64,000 nucleotides of DNA, from assembly GCA_000328365.1 (NCBI GenBank), contig KB302699.1, positions 23,629 through 87,628 on the forward strand, read 5' to 3'. Origin of the DNA: Capitella teleta. Lineage: Eukaryota; Annelida; Polychaeta; Capitellidae. Shown piece after piece: positions 25,226-37,293 of this stretch (its first letter is position 1; every line of letters begins with the position of its first letter). The translations under genes were made by a program, and so were the position numbers. The notes under the pieces are model-generated. The model worked only from the letters and a program-made list of their open reading frames with translations, was not told the origin of the DNA and ran no database searches.

Positions 25226-25774
25226 TGTTATTTTCATGGCTTTTGTTATTTCTATGGCTTTTGTTATTTTCATGACTCTTGTTATTTCCATGGCTCTTGT
25301 TATTTCGTTGGCTCTTTATTTTCATGGCTCTTGTTACTTCCATGGCTCTTGTTATTTCAATGGCTCTTGTTATTTTCATGGCTTTTGTTACTTCTATGAC
25401 TCTTGTTATTTTCATGGCTTTTGTTATTTCCATGGTTTTTGTTATTTTCATGGCTCTTGTTATTTCCATGGCTCTTGTTATTTCGTTGGCTCTTGTTATT
25501 TCGTTGGCTCTTGTTATTTTCATGGCTCTTGTTACGTCCATGGCTCTTGTTATTTCGTTAGCTCTTGTTATTTCCATGGCTCTTGTTATTTCGTTGGCTC
25601 TTGTTATTTCGTTGGCTCTTGTTATTTTCATGGCTCTTGTTACTTCCATGGCTCTTGTTATTTCCATAGCTCTTGTTATTTTCATGGCTCTTGTTATTTT
25701 GTTGGCTCTTGTTATTTTCATGGCTCTTGTTATTTCCTTGGCTCTTGTTATTTCCATGGCTCTTGTTACTTTCA
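25226..25774 (+). repeat. 18-bp tandem repeat, about 30 copies
   Basis: The unit GGCTCTTGTTATTTCCAT and variants (TTTCGTT, TTTTCAT) is repeated about 30 times. One unit is 3 bp shorter. Because unit and indel lengths are multiples of three, long frames are open in two plus-strand frames and on the minus strand. Their hexapeptide repeats (VISMAL, CYFHGS, KITRAM) are a by-product of the repeat, and I do not call a protein. Confidence 0.95.
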
Positions 25775-27023
25775 GCTTTCAGCGGGATATTCAAATTCAA
25801 AGTCCAAGTACCAGTTTGAAATTTGGAATACAGTTTGTGTTTATGTCTGTATCATTGCCTTAGCCGTTCTTGTTTGAATTTCCTCGCTTTACGTTACGTT
25901 ATGAATTTAATTCGCTCGGAAAATTTTGATCACCAGATTATCAAAGTGCGTCATGACAGTCAGGGTGAACCGTTGGCCTATCAAATGCCGCATGAATATA
26001 GTTTGCCATATACAGCTCACCCATCCCTATGAACAAAAAAAATCATCTCTAACCAACAATAGCCTTCTAACCGTCGTATTAATGCATCACAAAATATCCA
26101 TACTATTATAATCAAATTTCAAGTAATATGTAATAGTTGTTGATTCTACTACAAGTGATCCAATATAAACTTTTTATACGATGCTGGTCTTATTCAACGA
26201 AAGCAGCGATATTCTGGTGGTTGATTACCCTGACAGCAGTGGATGCCAGCCACTGTAAAAGTAGGACCTAAAAGTGATATCAAAATAGCTCATCGGTAAA
26301 TCTAAATTATTATAGTTTTTCTCCTCTGTTCGATATAATCATGAGTGCATTTTCAGGAATTAAAGAGATTCAGGATGCGATGCTTGTAATCTTATTCCTT
26401 GTTTCAATGCCGAATCCTGATGCTCCAAAATGGCCCTTGCTAAACATGGAATGTTTCGGCTGCATAATCGAGAGTCCAATTAGATTCATGTGACAATAAT
26501 ACACACAAAATGGTCTTCTTTACCTGCATGATCTCGTATCAAAGGAGAATTTGGCTCCATTTTCAAGTCTCATTTTGGGGCATCCCATTGTGCATCGAAT
26601 ACAAACTACTGAATAATGACACAATCAAATAAAACTATTAGTCCATTATTTTACTTATTGTTTTATTCCATTCATAATATTATGCATTCCCATACTATGT
26701 ATGAGCCACGAGGGCATGTGATCCAATAGAGATTATTCCTTTTTTAGTTGAGGATTATAGCTTCGCTCTGATCGCTTAACACCGCCTTTCAGTCGAGAAT
26801 TAGACCTTCTTCAAGCTGAGTCAAACACCCCTTGGCCACAAAACCATGCTGTGAACGGGCTAAAAGGCCTACTGAACGGACTGTCGTTTGTTGATTTGGA
26901 CACAAAGGTAGGTACTTACTTCATCTGTGTTATATTGTATATGAGCTATACATAATATTAAAAAATTGTGATTCGAACACAGAAAATATTCCTGCCATAA
27001 TATACAGTTGAATATACTTTTAG
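25775..27023. other. Intergenic / possible 5' region of the next gene
   Basis: No supported frame. A possible non-coding first exon ends at CACAAAG|GTAGGT (about 26908), ahead of the acceptor TTTTAG at 27014-27023. Confidence 0.35.
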
Positions 27024-27878
27024 ATGGGTGCGAGCGACGGAAAGGGCAAGACAAAAACCTATATGGATGAGAGGACGAGTGATGGGAACTGGAGGTTGGA
27101 CTCCATGCTGGTCACGAAACCATTCGAGAAGAACATCAATGTGAACCCCGCCCGTGGAACACATCGCTCGCACCAACCGTCGCTACTGGAAATGTCACAT
27201 TTAATGAGCGATCTTAAGCATATAGAAGGCACAAAGGTGTCATCACATCGCCTTCAGAAGACTCACTATTCACCCAGGAGCAACCTCCAAGACGCCCAAA
27301 GACGTGAAGAAGCTCTAAGTTTCAATGTACGAGCTACCAAAGCACAGAGCACTAAGGTTACAAACGAGACGGATTCTGCTGAAGCCGAGAGTAGCGTCCA
27401 CTCTGACAGTGCCATAGAGGGAACTACGCTTGCGTCGAAGGACTCGGAGACATCAGCTGCTGAGCGAGAAAGACTCGCCCGTGAGCTGCTGAGGAAAGCC
27501 ATCAATAAATTAAAGCAAGTTGAGTTAAGATACTTGAATAACCAGAAGAAGAAGAAACCTAAACTTATAAGAAGAGAGCCGTGGAAAATGAACTATCCGC
27601 TCTCAAATCTCGACGTCATCCCGGAAGTTGTGACCCCAATTAGTGAAAGCGAGGCTGCCTCCAGGTCACGGATTTCCAAACCTGAGTTTTCTGATATTAA
27701 CCAATACACAGAATTGAAATTCCTTGCAGATATTGATCTCGTAAGACCACGCGGTGCACAAAAACTTCCTTCTATTTTACCACGCAAGGAGAAGAAGCAG
27801 AATCGATCAAAAACTTTGAATAGGACTAAAAAAAATGCAGTCGATCGCCAAGAAAAAGAAATCAAAAAAGTCCGCTGA
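27024..27878 (+). CDS. Hypothetical basic protein, single coding exon
   Basis: A 284-residue frame opens at an ATG placed directly after a splice-acceptor-like TTTTAG. It is highly charged. Residues about 110-150 are rich in Ser, Thr and Glu, and about 148-182 form a likely helix or coiled coil (RERLARELLRKAINKLKQ). The C-terminal third is Lys/Arg-rich (QEKEIKKVR at the end). There is no signal peptide, membrane span or recognised domain. An AATAAA lies at 28365-28370. Length and composition exceed what I expect from a chance frame in this AT-rich DNA. Nuclear or cytoskeletal roles are possible, but I assign none. Confidence 0.6.
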   Translation: MGASDGKGKTKTYMDERTSDGNWRLDSMLVTKPFEKNINVNPARGTHRSHQPSLLEMSHLMSDLKHIEGTKVSSHRLQKTHYSPRSNLQDAQRREEALSFNVRATKAQSTKVTNETDSAEAESSVHSDSAIEGTTLASKDSETSAAERERLARELLRKAINKLKQVELRYLNNQKKKKPKLIRREPWKMNYPLSNLDVIPEVVTPISESEAASRSRISKPEFSDINQYTELKFLADIDLVRPRGAQKLPSILPRKEKKQNRSKTLNRTKKNAVDRQEKEIKKVR

Positions 27879-27879
27879 G

Positions 27880-28956
27880 AGCGGGGAATAGTGTAGTGTT
27901 ATTGACTACCCACAATCTAGTCGTCAAATATACTTTAGCTATCGGTTTATACAGTGAGTTTGGTGCCAAAACGAACTTGAATGATTGTGATGTTGAAGTC
28001 AGAACTAGAGTTTGCTATAGAACCAAATGAATAACAGTTGATTTAAACTGGCATAATTAATAATTAATAATTAATTAATTAATTAAGGAGGAAGGTTGAA
28101 TAAATGGTGATGATTATTAACCAGGACAAGTGTTGATTCTTATGTGTAAGTTCACCATTAATTAAATCATTACGACTCGATTCTAATTAAAAAGACAATC
28201 AAAAAGGAGAAGCAGAAAAATAGCTTTCTGTATCAATGCTTTGTATATTTTATGCGGAGTTAACTATCACTTTTGGTTACTTAAGTGGCATCAGAATAAT
28301 TTTGAATTTATTTTTTAATGACTAGAAACTTAGTGAGAATAGAAAAATATTATGGTATAGTGCAAATAAAAATATAACGAAATCTAGTCATCCAGGGTAA
28401 AAAACATAAGACTGAGAAGCGCAAAACTAAGTGGTTGGCATTCGCGATTACCCTATATGAAGAAAAAGACAAAGAAATAAATAAGAAATAAATAAACACA
28501 TTGAATACAAAACACAAAAAGACGAAAAAGAGAAAATTTTGATGCAGAGAAAATCTTTACATCCGTGAATATATTATATATTCGACCATATTATCTCTAA
28601 AGCAATCGTTTGAACTTTAAATCAATCCCATCTATTTTTAAACACGGAGCACTTATTATTACAGCAGAATTTCCATTTGGGGTTAATTGAAGTCTGTCAG
28701 AAGAAAACACACCAGACATATCGAGCCACTTGGTTGCCAAGGTGAGCATTTCAAACTTCCAGTCAATATCCCATGATCCACCGAACCTACGCTTTGACAT
28801 TTCGATTTTTTGTAATGGGAGACAACATCCTGCAATTAACATTGATGTATTCGCAAAAGGCCAACCACGAGCTACAAGAATTTTTCTTGCGTTAGTTTGA
28901 TCACTGCGCCCTTGCTGTAAGGTCTCAAACACTCATTTCAGATCAGCTAATAAATA
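27880..28956. other. Intergenic, 3' UTR of the upstream gene and promoter side of the next
   Basis: Contains the AATAAA at 28365 and AT-rich DNA. A minus-strand frame at 28597-28932 has no ATG at its start and no recognised domain. Confidence 0.4.
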
Positions 28957-31317
28957 ATGGAGAGACATCTCACTGCCGTGCTAGTATTGGTTTTGAAACT
29001 GGTGGAAATACAAGGTGGGTAATTGCATATCTAAAATTAAATTATGTTTAACGTTGTCAGAAACCGTCATCCATTTTCAGACGTTCATTGTACATGTACT
29101 GAATAAAAAACTTGTTTATAATAGGTTAAGTATTATAGCGATTCTCTATAGTTTCAGTAATGAAGAGATTCATTGACACCGAAAGATGCTCATTATTTTG
29201 TCCATCGTATTAAGAAACGAGAGGCGACAATTAACACTCCATATACGATAATATTCAACGTTGGTTCAAGTAATGGACAAAATAAAGAGTATCTTTCGGT
29301 GTTCGGAAGATATGCGAATACTTGGGTGCAAAAGAAACGCAATTCTTTGGTTATGCCAACACCACATTCCGGGTATGCGTTGCATAGACACGAATTTTCG
29401 TATGTATCAAGTTGAGCCATTTGAGGACATATTCGTGAAACTCACACAAAACAATTGGAATTGACCTGGTTTAATTAATTGGAGGAACAATTGACAGAGG
29501 GTCAAGTATAAAAAGCTCGATTTTCATGGACAGATATTCCCTGTTCACTGACTCACACGCCAATAACACATGAGAGAAATTTTGGGCCAAAATTATCGAT
29601 GAGACTCTCTACCCTGCCCTGTGGGATGTTGTTACAGCCTTGAATCAGATCTCTGCTATTGTAGAGAGACGGGAGACGGTGGGGAATTACCATGAATGAG
29701 CACTTGGTGACAAATTTGGGGATGTGCCAACCATTACCATGCATTTCAAGAAGTCTGCGATGACCATAGCAAGTTATGAGGGAGCATTATTTTTCTGTAA
29801 TACTCGAATCTCCGGATATTCGTAACCCGGATTTGGGGATCTGAGGCATTGTGAGCCCCTATCTCTCCTACCTGAGCCATATTCAATAGTCCATATTCCT
29901 CCCCTGTCGCACATTCCATAAACACGGCTGTCTCGAACCAGTCCATGCCCTGAGCTTCCGGGCAAGGACTGGTTCGGACTGATCAATTCTTTGATCAACT
30001 CCACGTTCCAGAAGGCTTCTGGATGCTACCCTTCAGGAAGCCGTCACTCCCGTCAGCCTTCCCCGAGAGTACTTTTTCAAAAGTTTGATTGCTTTTGAAT
30101 AAAGCAATCGTTGGAGTATCGTCAATTTCATCGTCTATAAAAGTCATCTAGTCATGAGTGTACCCAAAAGAATGTTCAGCGGGATTCACCGATTGGCTGC
30201 AAAAGAAAATCAATTTTTGATCGCAAACGATTTGAAAATGAAGAGAATTGACTTGTGCACCGTGTTAAATATTCTTGTAGACCTAAACATGGATATAATT
30301 TATCGCCAGCAGTTATAGATCGCTGCGTTACTTGTGTGCCCAAAGTATATTAAGATAATAAAATTATGAACATGAAGGATCAGTTTGAAAATTTTGATGT
30401 ACTTTGCGTTTAACAAAGCGACATTGTACTGCATCATAATGTGTCTATTTTCGCCGAACCGTTATTGATAAGTTGATACAAATAATATTTCTATACAACA
30501 CTCACTTTATTCTGCAGGAAAGTTTCTCTATGTTGAAGTGGACGACACTGGAAATGTATATCTCGACTCAGCCTTTATTTCTGATGGAGAATACTTTAAC
30601 ACCCCAATCAAATACGAAACATACGGATATCCGAAAAACTTTGCCATCAGCTCTAAAAACACTTTGGGAGACTGTGCCATCATCGGTCACTATGGCGACA
30701 GAGTCACCAATGGAGTTGATTGGCTGTGCTCTGGTGAGTCGGACCTTGATTGGCTAACGCCAGATTTCGATTATTCGGGCTGGACGTCAGCTGTTGTGAA
30801 GGGCGCCAACAATGATTTCGCAGAAGTCGGTTATTATCCCGACCCGATCCCTGAGATGCCCCTGGACGCCTTCTACATTTGGTGGGAGATGAAAGCTAAC
30901 TCGGCTGTTACTTACTGCAGATCAACCCTCCCCGAAATCGGTACGTAAAATTCTACCAAGTGATTGAACTTTGGGGTGAATGATAAGTTATATTGATGAC
31001 ATTCATATTCCACAGATTATAAGCAGTTTGCCTTCGCTGAAGCCGCTCCTACCATGTTCAAACCAAATGCCCTTCACCTTGACCTTCAAATGACGTCACT
31101 GGTAGAGTGTAGCGTCTCGTGCGGTCAAATAGGGAACTGTTTATGCAGACGAGAACTGACTGCCACCACGTGGACGTGCAGCACCCACCTCCCTTCTACG
31201 ATGGGTTGCTGTTCATATCACTTCAGTTCGAAGGATGGCATTTGCAGAATGTATGATGCCATTGATCCGGTTCAAGAGATGGGCAGTGATTGGGTCTTCT
31301 ATGCGATGCACCCTTAA
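28957..31317 (+). CDS. Secreted cysteine-rich protein, three exons
   Basis: Exons 28957-29014, 30518-30940 and 31016-31317 join in phase 1 at both junctions (donors GTGGGT and GTACGT; acceptors TTCTGCAG and TTCCACAG) to give 260 residues. Exon 1 encodes a signal peptide (MERHLTAVLVLVLKLVEIQ). Residues about 20-140 form a Trp- and Asp-rich domain (YSGWTSAVVKGAN, YIWWEMKAN), with a look I associate with sugar-binding jelly-roll modules. The third exon contains eight or more cysteines (SVECSVSCGQIGNCLCRREL is close to its pattern), with spacing reminiscent of PAN/Apple domains. An AATAAA follows at 31401-31406. Secretion is well supported. Lectin-like recognition is inference only. Confidence 0.75.
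29015..30517 (+). other. Intron 1 of the secreted-protein gene, with a hairpin
   Basis: This 1.5-kb intron is much longer than most in the window. At 29934-29976 lies a perfect 11-bp inverted repeat, CGAACCAGTCC / GGACTGGTTCG, with an inner GCCC/GGGC stem. No other gene is supported, though several short frames without ATG cross it. Confidence 0.5.
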
Positions 31318-31406
31318 CAATACACGTTATACTATCAGTATAACTATACTTTCTCTTCTCTCCTGAATTATATATCAATGATTCGCATAAGTACCTGTAT
31401 AATAAA

Positions 31407-32152
31407 CGATGTTCAAAACCATTCAATGCCTTCCTACACTGGAAGCTGGCGCCGTGGGCTTTTGCTGTTTTCTGATTCCCAATGTGTGAGTATCTCTGAT
31501 TAAAGAAAACCACTGATCATTGTGAACTGGTAACGGATGAGAGAGGGTGCATCACAAAAGTAAAAAACGCCTTTGATTGACATAATTTTAGACATTAGGC
31601 TTGGTGTGGATTAATGCATAGATACATCGAATTTGAGAGGTTTAAAATATCCCTTTTATTCTTTCGTTCGATTTCATACCGTCGTGATGTTAAAAAAGGA
31701 ACTCTCCGATTGTTAACAATTGGAGCCGTCGAGTGAGCAGATCTTTCAGCAGTTCTAATAAAAGATACATTGTATCTCGTGCTCATCTCGTTTCAAGCTA
31801 TGTTGCCTGAGCAGGAACTTTGTATTATAATTCGTCTTGAATATCATTCTTTACTGACCGAATTTTCCAAAATTGTGACGCCGCACACGGAAATAAGTAG
31901 CGTAGTGTCGCAAAAAAAAAAAAAAAAAAAAAAAAAAGACCTACTAGTATCTAGTTCATGTTGTAGCAGATTCAATTTGAAGAGCACTGCATGATGCAGA
32001 AATTCAATCAATTGTATTCAAAGATGGCGAAGTTACAGCCATTAGTATCAGTGGAAGTGACGAACTGCTGAGAAATATGGACTTAAAGACGGGGTAACTC
32101 GATCTGAAACGCGCTCCGTTCCTATGGCAACACATGTGCTGACACTGAGAAA
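31407..32152. other. Intergenic
   Basis: A poly-A run at 31911-31936 suggests a retrotransposed tail. A minus-strand frame at 31595-31786 has no ATG and no recognised domain. Confidence 0.4.
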
Positions 32153-32295
32153 AGTGTCCTAAACCGGCCTAAAATGAAGTGTCCTAAACCGGCCTAAAAT
32201 GAAGTGTCCTAAACCGGCCTAAAAAAAGTGTCCTAAACCTGCCTAAAAAAAGTGTCCTAAACCTGCCTAAAAAAAGTGTCCTAAACCGGCCTACG
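32153..32295 (+). repeat. 24/25-bp tandem repeat, 6 copies
   Basis: The unit AGTGTCCTAAACCGGCCTAAA plus a short linker is repeated six times. Unit starts are at 32153, 32178, 32203, 32227, 32251 and 32275, the spacing changing from 25 to 24 bp. Two units carry CCTGCC for CCGGCC. Confidence 0.9.
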
Positions 32296-32399
32296 CTATT
32301 TTTGTGCATTTGGTTGCGCTGTTGTAAAACACTACTCTTGCAGTGAACTATAATTAACAAGGTGCTACTGGTTGGTTTAATCGATAGCTGATGCTTCCG

Positions 32400-32999
<600 letters not shown>

Positions 33000-33873
33000 G
33001 AAAAAAAAATCATAAATAAAATCACCATATTTGACTTTCTGTCTAAAATGTCTTCTGCCTCATGGCTTGTGTCTGCTCAAACAGGCCTTCAGCAGCAATT
33101 AGTAACCAACACCAATGATGGTTAATGAGAATAAGGTTGATGAAAGATTGGTTAATTTGTCTATTATTGGTGCGGGTTTACAATATAAGTGTATTGGCTT
33201 ATACAGATGATGATTCCAGTAGGATTAAACATGAAGCAAATGGAAGGAGGATCAGGATAAATAAATTTGCATTAGAATCTGATAATGGGAAGAGTGAAAT
33301 TGAATTGAAATTTGATGCTGATGAGAAATCTTAAACATTTCAAAGTAGCCTAAGATTAAAACGCTTATAGCTAAAATACAGGTAATGCAAATTTCACAGA
33401 AGCTTAAAAAAATCTTTGGATCGTTTAAAACAATGTACTGCAAAGGGATTGTATAATTACATAACCTTTGAGATTCTAATAAATGAAGCTTATCAAAATT
33501 TACCTTTAGATCCAAACATCCTTAATTTGTACATTTCTGAGTGGTCTGTCTGATAGATATGTGGCTAAAAGCAATGCTAGAAGAACCAAATTGAATGTCT
33601 TACCGGAAGTTGTTAAAGAAGTTAGGCGACACTATCAAGATGCAATTGGGAGATATGATGACCCAAAAAATGTTATATCCATAGCTGTAACCAGCAGTCA
33701 GCATTCAGAAAGAAGCTTGTGTTTGAAGCAATAATTGTCAAAGAATTTTCACACAAGTCATAATAGACTTTTATTCTAAAAATATCACCATTAGCCACAT
33801 TCAAAAACATGAGAGAAAAACAAAGAGTATGAACGCAGGTTCAACAAGTTAGAAATATAAAATAAAATAAATC
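33000..33873. other. Region downstream of XPA
   Basis: A 69-codon plus-strand frame at 33125-33334 starts with a signal-peptide-like segment (WLICLLLVRVYNISVLA) and an acidic remainder; it is unsupported otherwise. A second open stretch at 33545-33730 has no known motif. A minus-strand AATAAA (33770-33775) probably serves XPA. Confidence 0.35.
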
Positions 33874-34971
33874 TCACATCTTCTCATAAGTCAACACGTG
33901 GCCACAAGATGTGCATGTTTTACTGAACATATCTTCATCATCATCGTAGCTTTCCTCGCCATATTCATGAGTATGTCCAGATAAATCCTTCTTGTACAAA
34001 CTGCTGCGAACTGCACGACGTAATTCTGGGTCACAGAAAAATATACTTTATACATTTAGTAATCAAACATTTGGAGCATGTAAAGTAGTTGGTGGAATTT
34101 GTAAGGAGTTCAATTAGGAAATTAATTTTTTTGAATAAAAACCTTTCATTTTCTTCTCGTATTTCTTATTCTTGGATTTCTCGGCGTTGTCCTGCCTTGC
34201 CTGCCTCGCCTCTTCAAGCTTCTCCTCGTCCCCCCACACCTCCAAGCAACGGTCCCTGACCTGGGGAAGCAGGTACAGCTTCATGTCCCCCCATCTTGGG
34301 TTGTGCGGATTTTTCTTCACAATGAACTTTAGCGGAGGTTCCCTACGATCAAAATCAGCGTCTTTGAGGAGGAAAACGTTCTTCGCTTCAGTGCGTGTTA
34401 TCAACTTGTGTTTCTCATCGTTGTCTCTGTTTGTATGAACTGAGTATAAAACCAACAATTGAAGATCAAATATACCGTACCGGCAACGATCACACACAGA
34501 GAGATCGAATGTTGAAAGAAGATATGAATCTGAGAATGGCTTTCCACATTCCTCACAAACCGATAGATCTCCATCAAGAATAGCTCCTTGTATAGTCAAC
34601 AAAAGATTCAATTATCGTTTGAATGAATGAAGCGTCCTGGATCTCACCGAGAGGATGGGACACGGTTGTTTTCTTCTCCGATTCAGTTTTCTCTTCTTCT
34701 TCTATGAAGAACCCAGCCCCCGTGTCAGTTACTTTGGTCACTGCTTTCTTGCCTTCCCTAGTGATTAAAGGGGACCACAGTGAGATTTAGTTCATTTCAA
34801 ATACCTTGATTGTTTGTCAAGCGCATACGGTCGGCTTGCCAATCGGGCTTGTCTAAGGAGAAGGGCTTTCTGCCGATTGCGTTCAATCCGAGCAACTTGA
34901 GAGTCACTTAGTGGCGACGCAGCTTCCTGGACCGATGCCTCCTGCACAGGTGCCTCTGCATCAGAGGACAT
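33874..34971 (-). CDS. XPA: XPA, DNA damage-binding protein of nucleotide excision repair
   Basis: Five exons: 34971-34805, 34757-34648, 34586-34481, 34426-34143 and 34025-33874. They join in frame to 272 residues (human 273). XPA is the scaffold that verifies DNA damage and positions TFIIH, RPA and ERCC1-XPF in nucleotide excision repair in the nucleus. The C4 zinc finger is intact: CEECGKPF then CDRCR, spacing C-x2-C-x17-C-x2-C as in human. The DNA-binding core is clear ([56 protein letters not shown]). The C-terminal TFIIH-binding region ends [16 protein letters not shown]. The acidic stretch in exon 2 ([13 protein letters not shown]) corresponds to the ERCC1-binding side. Intron 3 is only 54 bp and lacks a stop in frame. 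Confidence 0.96.
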
Positions 34972-36583
34972 TGCGAGCTGAAATACAAGTTGAAATTCAT
35001 TGGTGTGCTATCAATTGATATCATTTATTAATCGTCATCATAATAATGACCATGGTTACCATGGGAATTTGGCAATCAAACAAGCAAGAGTTGAAGAGAC
35101 CACTTAATAGTTTTTCGAGTCAGATTCTGTGTTAAGAACTTAAGATAGATAGCCTTAATATGTGGAACAGAAATGATCAATTGTCATTAAACTGCATCGA
35201 TGATCGTGATAATTGTCTGGTGATCATGTCATGATGGTGACATCAGACATGTCAGCTAGTGAGGAGCAGTACAAGGGAAACACTCATTTATCGCCCATTG
35301 TGATCAGGAACGAGAGATGGGAACGCACTGAAACCAGGAGATCAAATGCTATCGAAAGTTCAAAACGAAGTTCGAAGTGATCAGAAATCGATAGACACGT
35401 GGCATTTACAATATAATTTTCCAGATTTCACTCAATTTCATAACAAGACAGCGTTATGATCATAGTGGATAAGGACGTTATGGTTCTGATGAAATAAGTA
35501 GACGTTGACGTAGAATTTAAACAGAGAAGGCTACGACCCAAGATTTCTGCGTGGCTGCGCGAGTCCACGATTCCCAGCGAGTCGAGGCTTTCGCTTTCGC
35601 AGTACTAGAGTATAATAAGTATATGCATTAAATGTCAAATTCCCAATGATTAACCGAGGGCCCATTGCTAATGGTGTGCAGAGCCGCGTTGCATCCATTC
35701 CCGATTAGATTTGATTGCTTAGCATTGTGCACCCAGTTGGCCACTCAAACCGAAGATTAAACCTCCATAAACACGACTGATATGCCAGAATGAAAACGCA
35801 AATGGCACATTTTACTAATCGAAATCCGGATGCATGATGATAAACATATAATTACTATATTATTATGTATATACATTATTATGCACTCAATGTATTACAG
35901 CTAGGTGACCCTTATGCTCCCTTTGGATTTTTCAGCATCTATTCACCATGTTTTTGTGAAAAGATAATGTAACAATGGACACGAAGATGACATATTTTTC
36001 CCCAATATATTTTTACCGGGGCGCCGCCCCAGCCCACCCCTACCTGGCTAGGCCCCTGGCTAGGCCCCTGGCCGCTAGGCTGGCCAGTAACTTGCAGACT
36101 GTTGACACCTGGTTGGTAAGAAACACTTAAGCATTATTTTCTGCTGGCACTGAATTAGTCCAAGCAAAAGTGTAGAATCGTGCCCAGTAATCAAGCCAGA
36201 GGTCTGTGATGGCATCAAAGGCAGAGAAGTTGGGCATCGCACTGGCTGTGGTGGCAAGTGTCTGAGTGGCATTAGACTTACCTTACTCATACATCTTCAT
36301 CGTAACCTTCTTTATTTCTTCCTTCTCTTGACAATGACGTTGCTTCTCAGTTTTGTGCTACGTGCCATGAACGTGAAAGCAACGTTTCTGTGAACGTTCG
36401 CAAATACGTATGGTGCACATCCTGGCGACTATTCATTTTACGTACCTTTACATTCACGATGAATCTGATGCAGAATTTGTTGGAGATGTGAACCACTGTT
36501 TTCTTTTTTATTGTCACTAATGAGAACATACATGTTTAAATATATGATGGGACCCCGCTTCGAAGCAGCATGCTTCGTCCCTG
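34972..36583. other. Intergenic between XPA and the hAT relic
   Basis: The XPA promoter side lies at 34972-35100. No gene supported. A GC-rich patch at 36020-36085 has a small direct repeat (GGCTAGGCCCCTGGC twice). Confidence 0.45.
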
Positions 36584-37293
36584 CTGACTGCCATCACTTC
36601 ATTTGAGTTCATAGTCACTTTCATCACTGTGTATCAGTTCTTAGCCCCCATAGCAGGAATAACCGTAAAGTTGCAAGAACGAGCACTTGACATCGTCCGA
36701 GCTCACCAAATGGTATTCATGACTTAAAGAAGTGATAGTGTTATAATAATGATTATAAACAATGCAGGTTGATGAAGTCTTGACGTACTACCAGGGGAAG
36801 TGCGAGGATGCAGCCGCATTCTTCAATTCCATTTACTGCCATTTCGTACGAGTTGCCTCGGCCATTAACGTAGAACCCTCAAAACCAAGACGATCAGCTA
36901 AGCAGCAACATCGATCGAATGCACCCACTGACTCCTTCGAGGAGTAATACCTGAAAAATCTAGTAATTCCTTTTATGGATTACGTTATCCAAGAGCTTAA
37001 AGGACAATTCTCCTGTAATTAAGTATACATGAACAACTTGTATAGGCCTGTTGAGTGAGTGATGGGGTTTTACGGCTCCATCCAATCCGATCGGATGATA
37101 CGGGCGCCAGTATAGGCCTGTTAATATCCACGCACTTCTATCTCTTTTAGCTCTCTCCAGAATAGCATCGTCGTTATTGAGGCTGGTACCCTCCATGATT
37201 GCAGCGGAGGCACTCGATCTAACAGAGGCGATTGAATTGTATGCGGGTGATCTCCATGCCCCTGAAGTACCGGAGCAGGAAATCCCCCTTTAG
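36584..37293 (+). pseudogene. hAT-superfamily transposase relic, C-terminal half
   Basis: Three coding blocks resemble the C-terminal part of hAT transposases of the ZNF862 / 52-kDa repressor (THAP0) type. Block 1, from 36584, reads LTAITSFEFIVTFITVYQ, then ITVKLQERALDIVRAHQM. Block 2 starts after an acceptor at 36767: VDEVLTYYQGKCEDAAAFF, then VEPSKPRRSAKQQHRSN. After one in-frame TAA (36945-36947, where the family usually has a Tyr) it continues YLKNLVIPFMDYVIQELKG. Block 3, after the acceptor CTTTTAG near 37149, reads LSRIASSLLRLVPSMIAAEA and ends at TAG 37291-37293. The splice sites keep the blocks in phase, so the source gene had introns. The N-terminal zinc finger and catalytic region were not found. 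No terminal inverted repeats were identified. Confidence 0.75.

Noticed and set aside
25236-25877. 213-codon frame of CYFHGS repeats
   Set aside because: By-product of an 18-bp satellite; equally long frames exist in another plus-strand frame and on the minus strand.
28597-28932. 111-codon minus-strand frame next to the secreted-protein gene
   Set aside because: GTG start, no domain, overlaps the likely promoter of the plus-strand gene.
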